Shown here in pieces: positions 56,582-64,000 of a DNA stretch of 64,000 nt (within the stretch, counting starts at the first letter, position 1; each line of letters opens with the position of its first letter). Under the pieces are notes generated by a model. That model worked only from the letters and a program-made list of their open reading frames with translations, was not told where the DNA came from and ran no database searches. Made by a program: the position numbers and the translations under genes. The stretch covers positions 277,321,426 to 277,385,425 of the forward strand of contig CP136063.1 in NCBI GenBank assembly GCA_032622095.1. Reading direction: 5' to 3'. Origin of the DNA: Siphonodentalium dalli. Lineage: Eukaryota; Mollusca; Scaphopoda; Gadilida; Siphonodentaliidae.

Positions 56582-57397
56582 ACGCTTTGTCGGGCGAATG
56601 TTTAGTAGTATTCAGCCTCTCGCGTTTTAATTTATGGTAGATTTCTGTCAATAAGTCCCAACTTTCTGACCCACTATTTCCCTTCAAAATTAAAAATAAT
56701 ATTACATCGGTATATTAGGGGGGCTGAATTCTGAGCTACAACCATGAACGCAGGTGAGTTTTGGCAGTCGCTGCGACGAACAGTGCAACCTTTTTCCTCA
56801 AAACAAGGTCTGTATCAAAGAAATGTTTAATTAAAAATAACACAATTAAAATATTAATAGTTATTATCAGTGTATTTATTCCCTATCCAATGAATCAAAA
56901 TTATCCATTATACGAATCCAGCATGAGGTAATATCCGTCTGAGGAATGGCTTTTGATTTTACACCACATAGTTTTGATCATTACTGTGAAAAAAATACAA
57001 AGAAATCAGGCAAGCAGAACCTGTGTTTAGCACATGACATGAGCTCTGCTTTTATGACGTAACACCTGTTACTGCTAGACAGTGTGACAATGTGTCTTGC
57101 CAACCACGGTAGTCTTTGATGTTGGCTTTTAATATTGCTACTGTTATAAAAGTCCTTGTATCCATCGGTATGCTGTTGTGGTTACATGCATGCTTTTAGT
57201 TCATTAACTTGAGATCTAAGAAAGACGTTCTGTTTGAATTTGGTTTCTATACGAAGCTTCAATGTTCCTGATTGTTGTCTCAAGTACAAGGAAATGACTA
57301 CTTTTCAGTGATAGGCATCCAAATTCTCTTCTGACAGGGCGCCTGGTATGTGCTTCCCAAATACGGCCACATTCCCCCAACCCCTAGCGGAAACCCT
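56582..57397. other. Spacer between transposon and MITE; possible upstream exon
   Basis: At 56744 an ATG opens MNAGEFWQSLRRTVQPFSS. This stretch lacks acids after residue 5, is rich in Arg/Ser and resembles a mitochondrial targeting peptide. It is followed by possible donors at 56754 (GTGAGT) and 56808. GPX4-type genes often have such a leader, but neither donor joins the 59857 exon in frame, so this remains unproven. Confidence 0.2.
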
Positions 57398-57646
57398 GCC
57401 TTTCATGACAGGAGCTGCACTGGTGCAGCATTAAAGATCCTGTGTCAGTGCATTTTCTTATATATGTGCGAGTCTCCCATCCTCGCATATATAAGAGAAT
57501 GCACTGGCTTACAATGTCAATATTGTTAGGACAATGCATTGTCTTATATATGCGAGGCTCCCTATGAGAGACTGACATATATAAGAGAATTCATTGGCAC
57601 AGGGTGTTCGCAACATATCAGGAAGCTCCAGTCATGAAAGGGTTAA
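57398..57646. mobile_element. 'CATGAAAGGG' piggyBac-like MITE
   Basis: The left end CCTTTCATGACAGGAGC (TTAA lost) and right end GCTCCAGTCATGAAAGGG + TTAA (57643-57646) enclose two hairpins (57443-57507 with a shortened arm, and 57530-57597). Confidence 0.77.
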
Positions 57647-58170
57647 TAACAAAATATTTAAAAAAATAAAATGTCCACAAACCAACCCAAATTTTTTCTG
57701 ACATGTCACCCCACCTGACATTTAATTTTCTTTGGCCTGTTAAATCCCCTGTGCAGTATTTCTTTCCTCCACCCATAAAACTGACATGATATGGCGTAGC
57801 AGCTGAAACAACGATAACCCCAATAAAGCAAATCAGCTATATGTATTTCTCTGTACATAGCTCTTGAATGATCGATTTGAAAGTTGTTTCCTGCCATTTA
57901 GATATGTTCATCATAGAATGTTCCTGAGACCAACGTTGCTGAGACCATTCTAGCCTACAGAGATACTTTAATAGTTGAATTAATATTTGAATAAGGCCTT
58001 TAATAAGAAATTGTAATGTTTTAGTCCAGACTCTACTAATTTTATCAACACTCCAAAAAATGAAGCGCAAAAACTGAAGAAAAAAAACATTGTGTTAATA
58101 GATATCCGATCGTAGTAAAACTGTACTGTTCAGTTGCCATTCTGAATTATTTACACTGGAAGTCAGTGGT
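57647..58170. other. Spacer; nothing recognised
   Basis: No exon or repeat boundary was supported. Confidence 0.3.
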
Positions 58171-58567
58171 TTAACCCTTTACCCAACAAACCGGCCAAAA
58201 CCGGCCAAATAAAGCTTCAACAGCCTAAAATATCTTCGGTCTGTCTCAATAGAACCATACAAATATGGATATCATTGGAACCGGCTCCTTGACCACATTG
58301 TGATAGTTAAAGTTAGCCCTGTGCCAATGCATTCTCTTATATATGCGAGTCGACCATAGGTCGCCTCGCATATATAAGAGAATGCATTGGCCTAAAAAAA
58401 TCTTTTTTTAACACTTTTTGCCATTTTTTCTTACATTCTTTAACAATTTTATAATTTTTAATGTGTTATGCCAATGCATTCTCTTATATATGCGAGGCGA
58501 CCTATGGTCGACTCGCATATATAAGAGAATGCATTGGCACATGTCCTTCTGTTGGGTAAAGGGTTAA
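58171..58567. mobile_element. piggyBac-like MITE, 'CCCTTTACCCAAC' family
   Basis: TTAA lies at 58171-58174 and 58564-58567. The termini are CCCTTTACCCAACAA and TCTGTTGGGTAAAGGG. The hairpins are at 58321-58390 and 58469-58537. Very similar to the 51905 copy. Confidence 0.9.
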
Positions 58568-59304
58568 GATGGCATCACACTTATGTGTATGGACCAGTTC
58601 AACCAGCCGTTGATGTCCCAATCGTTTTCGATTAAAAATACTACCAATTATTGTAGGCTTCATTATCCGTCTCAATACCTACAGTACTCATTGTGTCGTG
58701 TTTAATATATCATTATCATTTGTGCTGTCAGTGGGGATATATTCAGAATGAATATATTCCATATATGGTCTTTTGGATGTTTGAAAAAAAATATATTACT
58801 GCCCGCCTCTACTTCACCCCCCTATATTTACTGGAGATATTACTATTTTTAGGCATATTCTGGCCTAGCTATTAGTCTATTCTCTCCGTTTTCTTTTCAT
58901 TGTTCTTCTTAATCTCATTCTGCTTTTTCTTTCTCTTCTTTGGCTTGCATGGGCCCCATAATGCTGCTGCTCCCTGCAGAGTCCAGTTGAAAGCACTATA
59001 TTTCTCGGGAGGAGTAGCAAGCACCCACCGAGCCTTAGCTGGCAATGGCCTTCTGTAGTCTATCCTCTAGATACCTCCACCTCTTGGTACTCTTTGAATA
59101 TACTGAGAGATGATGCACAAGAACATGTAGAAAGGGTAGAATTCACCTATTAACCTTTTCTTTACTAAATGCTCATTGATGAGGATTTCCCTTTCGAAAT
59201 GTTCAGACAATAAGTTCAACAAATGAACATAGCATTTCATAAGAAATGGTTAATCCCTAGCTGGGCCTTTGGTAGTCTATCCTCTATATGCATTTAGATA
59301 ATCT
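58568..59304. other. Spacer; nothing firm
   Basis: A pyrimidine-rich tract and CAG at 58979 precede a 25-codon open stretch ending in a stop at about 59057, but part of it (GGCCTTCTGTAGTCTATCCT) recurs at 59267, suggesting a repeat. Bases 59155-59225 are a fragment of the 'CTTTCTATACTAA' MITE. Confidence 0.3.
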
Positions 59305-59752
59305 TTAACCCTTTCAGTGCCAGGTCCGATTTTTGTATCAACCCATATACCCTGTGCCAATGCATTCTCTTATATATGCGAGTCGACCATAGGTCGCCTC
59401 GCATATATAAGAGAATGCATTGGCTTAAAAAAATTTCATCATTTGTTATTATTTTTTACAATTTTAATAATTTTTTCTTATATTCTTTAACAGGCATATT
59501 TTTGTAGGTTTAGTGCCAGGGAATCTTACATTTTTCATGGGCATCAAAATTATTACTATAAATACTTAGTGATAGTTTTAAGTTATAACATGCCCCTAAG
59601 GTTTTAACCAGTTTGTTTTTAAATTCGCTATAGCATGCTAAAGCATACCCAAAATAAATTCAATTTTTTTTTTTAATTTAAATTTTTAGGGCCGATTTTA
59701 CAGATCGTAAATTAGGGCTGATGTGATTGGCCCCTGGCACTGAAAGGGTTAG
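59305..59752. mobile_element. piggyBac-like MITE, 'CAGTGCC' family
   Basis: TTAA lies at 59305-59308 and the degraded TTAG at 59749-59752. The left end CCCTTTCAGTGCCAGGTCCG and right end CCCCTGGCACTGAAAGGG enclose one hairpin (59355-59425) and the TATAGCATGCTAAAGCATAC segment. Confidence 0.85.
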
Positions 59753-59856
59753 ATAATAAAAGCTTGTAGATTATGCACATGTACATGTAGTAAACCACTT
59801 TTGTAGTTGTACTAACATCTGTCTAATCTTAGCTATATTTTTCGATTCTTTAGCAG

Positions 59857-59969
59857 GGTGCCTCGTGCTCAAGCGACATGGATAAAGATCTCTGGAAAAC
59901 CGCCTCAACAATATATGAGTTCTCAGCCAAAGATATCGATGGAAACGAGGTTTCTCTGGAGAAGTACAG
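59857..59969 (+). CDS. GPX4-type phospholipid hydroperoxide glutathione peroxidase, N-terminal exon
   Basis: A 113-bp exon between TTCGATTCTTTAGCAG| and TACAG|GTGGGT. In the open frame it reads GASCSSDMDKDLWKTAS, then TIYEFSAKDIDGNEVSLEKYR split across the donor (phase 2). The FSAKDIDG..V.L.KYR block is a signature of GPX4-type glutathione peroxidases, which reduce lipid hydroperoxides with glutathione. In GPX4 the next exon starts GFVC.VTNVAS and carries the catalytic Sec or Cys, so residue identity and any SECIS element lie outside this window. An internal ATG at 59878, in good context (GACATGG), matches the cytosolic start of GPX4. The codons upstream of it could be leader, or come from an upstream exon in phase 0. 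The doublecortin exon at 51397 leaves in phase 2 and so cannot join directly. Family assignment is secure; gene boundaries are not. Confidence 0.88.
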
Positions 59970-60066
59970 GTGGGTGTTTGTCGATCATTGATTGTGTAAG
60001 GGGCTCTATACTCCATGAACAATTATATCATTACTCTGTAAATCAATAGATTGTCTGGGTGTCAAT

Positions 60067-60319
60067 AAGCCTTGAAATAGTGTGCCTGTCATTTGAAGAA
60101 TGAGGTTCCCAGAGGGTGAATTTAGTGATGCTACCCCACATAGCGGGCTAGTATCACCAAATTCACCCTCTGGGAACCTCATTCTGCCGAGGTGTAAGCA
60201 GAATGAGGTCCCCAGAGGGTGAATTTGGTGATGCTAGCCCGCTATGCCAGGTAGCATCACTAAATTCACCCTATGGAGACCTCATTCTGCAAATGACAGG
60301 CACACTATTTCAAGGCTTG
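60067..60319. mobile_element. Double GCAGAATGAGG palindrome element
   Basis: The termini AGCCTTGAAATAGTGTGCCT and CACACTATTTCAAGGCT enclose two palindromic cores in series. It is very similar to 34486-34739. No 8-bp duplication is visible here. It lies about 100 bp past the GPX4 exon donor. Confidence 0.85.
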
Positions 60320-60726
60320 ATATAGAGGATTTCTAATGAATCCCACTTCTATATGAAATTTATTAACAAGTGCACTAAATTAGATTCGAGTCGAGCTTCA
60401 GAAAGGCTCAAATCGAATTTAGTGGATGAGGTTAATTCATTTTATATAGAATTGCAACGAATTTGAGTCTTTTTATCACATAATCACATTTTAGTATTTT
60501 ATGTTAAAAAATTTGTTCAACCACCCATCAAATCACCCATGTTTATCTTACAGTCAACACTAAATAACCCAATACAAATTGAATATCATATTTTTATTTC
60601 TAATGAACATAATAACAACATTGATCGATATCATTGTGCAAAGCTCTTACCTCACTATGCATGCTGATAATACATGTGTATCTTATTAAAAAATATGAGG
60701 CCGGGTTTAGGGGTAATTATGCATTA
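60320..60726. other. Intron sequence; nothing recognised
   Basis: A short inverted pair, AATTAGATTCGAGTCGAG and 'CTCAAATCGAATTTAG', near 60375-60420 is the only structure seen. Confidence 0.35.
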
Positions 60727-61453
60727 GGCCCCTCAAAAAAGATTACTTGTTTATCATAGGCGCCCGCCCCTAAAATTCCTCCCGTGTGTATTAGTTTTTG
60801 TTTTTTATATTATCCCCAGAACACCAATATATATATGCTTTACGCGGAGCTCAATATCGGTCAAAGAACGAGGAAGTCACATTACGCAAAATATAAACAT
60901 CGGTAGACGGTACGCCGATCGATCACACCTACCGGAAACGCGTACACCTACCGGAAACACGTGTTTCTGTGTGTAGTTTCAAACCGTGCATGTTATAAAA
61001 TTAAAGTATTTGTATGTTACACTGTAGACTATGGGATTTGTGATTATACCGATGGGCCGAAGGTTCTTAAGCCCTTTACGGGACAACACTCCCAGAGCAT
61101 ACCAGTCTCATCCAAGTGTATGAAATGTTCAGGGTTGTGCCTTGGACAGTTCGCAACCCCTCCCCGATAGAATATGTATACATTGTGGAATAGAAGACGA
61201 CCTGGAACCATTGGATGAAAGATCTTACCCAATATGCACAGCTTGCAGAGGCCTGTTGAAAAGAAGAGAACTAGATTTGTGCCGAAATAGATTGAAATAA
61301 AACATGAGTTTTGTGAAAGTAGTTACATATTACGTTTTTCCCCGATAATTTACCTTATCGGATCCCAAAACAAAAAACAAAAACAAATGTCCCTCCTGCC
61401 CCTACCCTGGAAAAAAAAACCTATGATAAAAAAGTAATCTTTTTTGAGGGGCC
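60727..61453. mobile_element. PIF/Harbinger-like element, TTA target duplication
   Basis: The terminal inverted repeats are 34 bp with one mismatch (left GGCCCCTCAAAAAAGATTAC.., right ..GTAATCTTTTTTGAGGGGCC). TTA flanks both sides (60724-60726 and 61454-61456). A 3-bp TTA/TAA duplication with GGCC-type ends is characteristic of PIF/Harbinger elements. It holds a short cysteine-rich reading frame (61020-61300). Confidence 0.8.
61020..61300 (+). pseudogene. Cysteine-rich C-terminal remnant inside the Harbinger-like element
   Basis: Two adjoining frames, offset by one shift near 61150-61166, read ..KCMKCSGLCLGQF and DRICIHCGIEDDLEPLDERS then YPICTACRGLLKRRELDLC, ending at TAA 61298-61300 beside an AATAAA. 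Two CxxC pairs about 22 residues apart suggest a zinc-ribbon-like fold. I recognise no named family. Its position between the TIRs suggests the tail of a transposon-encoded protein. Confidence 0.4.
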
Positions 61454-62114
61454 TTAAATAGATAAGGCCACACCTAGTGATATTGCCACTCCCTACACTG
61501 TGTACCCAGCGGGAGTGGCATCTGGGTCCATGCAAAATGTTGTGATAGTCAGCGACAAATAATTTGCGTGAGCAAGAACTGCAGGGTGTATGGGGACACT
61601 ATATTGTACCATTCTCCAAACTTGATCCGTGAAAGGAATCTTCATTCTCACAAAAAAATTACTTTTATAATTTCTTGCACATTCCACATATCTCTGGTTA
61701 TGCAGGACTTGGAATTTCCATGTTCTGCTCGAAAACCTGTGAAATCTCCATAGGCGTGACAGCAAATTTATAAACAATTATATAACGATCCCACAAGACA
61801 TACTTGACCAATCAGATGTTGCAGTTAATGCACGACGTGAGCTTGCGAACTCAAATATATATAAGAGAATGCACTGGCGCAGGATCTTTAGTGCTGCACA
61901 GCGCAGAATTTCCCAGTGTTTTGGGTTCACAACCTCAGTCTGATATGACCAGCTATGACCGGCCATTAGGTTGTGGTGATGATCTTTGATCGTTAAATCA
62001 ACTGGGTTTTTCCCAGGTGAGAGGGACATTTTCCAGCAACAGTTTTCCTGGAAGATAAATGGGGATTCCCCATATCTGTCATGTGTAACAGGACAGCCGG
62101 CAGGTTTGCGACGT
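61454..62114. other. Spacer with a MITE fragment
   Basis: Bases 61855-61910 (ATATAAGAGAATGCACTGGC..CAGGATCTTTAGTGCTGCAC) are an arm of the hairpin plus terminus of the 'CATGAAAGGG' MITE family. Nothing else was recognised. Confidence 0.5.
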
Positions 62115-62650
62115 GATATCAGAACACCATTCATGTATCCCCAACACAACCTTAGTGTATTTGTAACTAATTCACTTGAGGAGCACTCAAACTAAGTGAA
62201 ATCAGAACACCATTCATGTATCCCCAACACAACCTTAGTGTATTTGTAACTAATTCACTTGAGGAGCACTCAAACTAAGTGAAATCAGAACACCATTCAT
62301 GTATCCCCAACACAACCTTAGTGTATTTGTAACTAATTCACTTGAGGAGCACTCAAACTAAGTCACGGTGAAATCAGAACACCATTCATGTATCCCCAAC
62401 ACAACCTTAGTGTATTTGTAACTAATTCACTTGAGGAGCACTCAAACTAAGTGAAATCAGAACACCATTCATGTATCCCCAACACAACCTTAGTGTATTT
62501 GTAACTAATTAACTTGAGGAGCACTCAAACTAAGTGAAATCAGAACACCATTCATGTATCCCCAACACAACCTTAGTGTATTTGTAACTAATTAACTTGA
62601 GGAACGTATTTGTAACTAATTAACTTGAGGAACACTCAAACTGAGTAAAA
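62115..62650 (+). repeat. 83-bp tandem repeat, six copies plus remnant
   Basis: Units begin TCAGAACACCATTCATGTAT at 62119, 62202, 62285, 62374, 62457 and 62540. Spacing is 83 bp except one of 89 bp, due to an extra CACGGT. The last units are degenerate. Identity is very high between the first five. Confidence 0.95.
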
Positions 62651-63600
62651 TAAGAACACCATAGATATATACCCAAATATATAGATACATCATACATGTG
62701 TATATGACCCAAGCAGAGTCTAATCAGAAAATATCCAACAAAATTTACACATATTTCATCACATGGGAGAATTTTTGACAGCACCGTCATGATACTGTTA
62801 TGCTTTCCCTGCGATAACCTTATCTATTCACACCAATATAGTCTGGTTTACAAATATTTGAGGTGCAGTAGCTAGGGAAGGATATATTATAAGAAAAAAA
62901 AAATTCATCACCACCAATCAATCATCACCACCAATCAATCACCACCAATCAATCATCACCATGATTCGACAAACAGTGGAACTGTACATAAATTTCACAA
63001 TAATTTTTATAACATGATTTATTTAAATTATAATTAAAGTATTAACTAAGATATGTCTTCCCAAAAAGTAGCTCAAATAAATATTTGGGAGAAAAAAAAG
63101 AGGTAAAAAACTCTGTAATCCAGTATTATCAACGATTTTGACAGCATATTTTAGTCAACATCATAAACTAAGCATTAAAAAGTTTATTTAATTTTTTACA
63201 ATATGGGGTGAACAATTGCAGTATAGGTTCGTAAACCAGGCTGTTATATTTCTTTACCCTACATCAATAGAGTCTCTGGGTGTCAATCAGTAGAACAACA
63301 TTGTTTTCTTTCCGCAACAGAGTTATATGGGTAGTAGACTAGATAGATATTGTTTGGACAGGTGTGCCATAACAGAGGGCAGTTGGGGGGGGGGGGGGGC
63401 AAGTGCTGCTCTTGCCTTATAATAAAGGGGCACAAAGCACTCTTTCATTCTTCATAGAGCAGCGTGCAGTACTTAATGCATCAGCCTAAAAGGCATTGTT
63501 TTATTGTCCTAAGTAAAATTATATCCATTCCAGTAGCTTTGTAAGATTGATCCTTTAGAGTGGTTTAAAATGTTGTACACGAGGTTAATTTCATGGTGTG
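62651..63600. other. Spacer with microsatellite and poly-G
   Basis: A CACCACCAATCAATCAT-type microsatellite lies at about 62907-62960 and a run of about 14 G near 63386. No exon of GPX4 was found here. Confidence 0.5.
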
Positions 63601-64000
63601 AGTTCCCAGCATAATTAACGACCAACACAAATGGTAGCGGCCATTTTGGAGCGGGGTGAGATGTGTGTGGTGTGTGTTTAGGGTGTCTTTTGCAAGTTGT
63701 GGGTCACTCTACAAGATCCTTTGTTTGACCTATTCCGAAGCACTAAGTATACTCTCTCTTTACATGGAAACACCGTTTTTGACAGTTTATGGTAGTCGAT
63801 GCATCATGATCCTTATCTTTATTTGACATAAATCTGTCATGGGGCTGCCAATGACATTTGAATGCCTCTGGATGGCTGCCATTTTGGATCGGGTGGGTGT
63901 GTGGTGAATATTTAGGGTGTCTTGTGGGCCATGCTACAACACCCTTTACTTGACATAAATTGGCCAAGGTCAATGATCCCAGAAATGGCATGGGTCCCCT
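63601..64000. repeat. CCATTTTGGA-type tandem repeat, ~260-bp unit
   Basis: GCGGCCATTTTGGAGCGGGG..GTTTAGGGTGTCTT at 63637 recurs as GGCTGCCATTTTGGATCGGG..TTTAGGGTGTCTT at 63873, each followed by 'CCTTT..TTGAC'. It is the beginning of an array cut by the window edge. Confidence 0.6.

Noticed and set aside
56744-56807. Mitochondrial leader exon for GPX4 (MNAGEFWQSLRR..)
   Set aside because: The composition is suggestive, but both available donors leave in phase 1 while the GPX4 exon needs phase 0. I kept it only as a note.
58980-59057. Possible terminal exon of the doublecortin gene (phase 2 after CTGCAG, 25 codons then stop)
   Set aside because: Part of it recurs at 59267, the peptide is not domain-like and the acceptor is mediocre.
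51397-59969. Single DCX-GPX4 fusion gene
   Set aside because: Exon 6 leaves in phase 2 and the GPX4 exon begins in phase 0. The GPX4 exon also has its own plausible ATG at 59878.
59970-64000. Catalytic exon of GPX4 (GFVC..TNVAS..GKT)
   Set aside because: Searched by eye in all forward frames to the window end and not found. It presumably lies beyond 64000.

Overview
This is eukaryotic (metazoan) genomic DNA. The few protein-coding segments are short exons bounded by GT..AG splice sites and separated by introns of up to about 15 kb. The rest is AT-rich and crowded with non-autonomous DNA transposons, foldback elements, tandem repeats, homopolymeric G/C runs and LINE 3' ends. Several dispersed families, such as those starting TATACCCCCGCAACGAAG or TAGCTCACCTGAGACGAAG, resemble repeats I associate with marine invertebrates (molluscs, brachiopods, hemichordates, lancelets, echinoderms). 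The species cannot be fixed from the sequence. There is one assembly gap of exactly 100 N at 38737-38836.

Host genes, both on the + strand. (1) A doublecortin-domain gene of the DCDC2 type: exons at 15680-15969, 26546-26600, 33890-33969, 34321-34455 and 36204-36371, plus a probable sixth at 51397-51474. All reading phases join, giving about 269 codons with two DCX-like domains; the 3' end was not found. (2) One exon (59857-59969) of a GPX4-type glutathione peroxidase. The catalytic exon is not in the window. Nothing proves that the two are fused or co-transcribed.

Mobile DNA by region. 0-7 kb: foldback MITEs, a GATATC-rich AT satellite, two 'GTGACCCGCC' elements and a LINE 3' end. 7.5-11.9 kb: a diverged multi-kilobase inverted repeat. 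13.7-28.6 kb: hAT-like elements with 8-bp target duplications (TSDs), a 'TCCGGATGATAACT' tandem repeat and several palindromic MITEs. 28-51 kb: the introns of the DCX gene, filled with TTAA-inserting, piggyBac-like MITEs, 'CAGTAATGCCCTAA' palindromes, 'GCAGAATGAGG' palindromes, a duplicated block and tandem repeats. 52.45-56.58 kb: a decayed autonomous DNA transposon with terminal inverted repeats of about 130 bp. Its broken gene has an RNase-H-like DDE-type core (inferred) and a Tesmin/CXC-like cysteine tail. 57-64 kb: more TTAA MITEs, the GPX4 exon, a PIF/Harbinger-like element with TTA duplication, and an 83-bp tandem array.

The best candidates for undescribed biology are the 52.45-56.58 kb transposon and a hairpin of about 67 bp (arm CCAATGCATTCTCTTATATA). 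That hairpin recurs about 30 times and is shared by at least four MITE families that otherwise have different termini.
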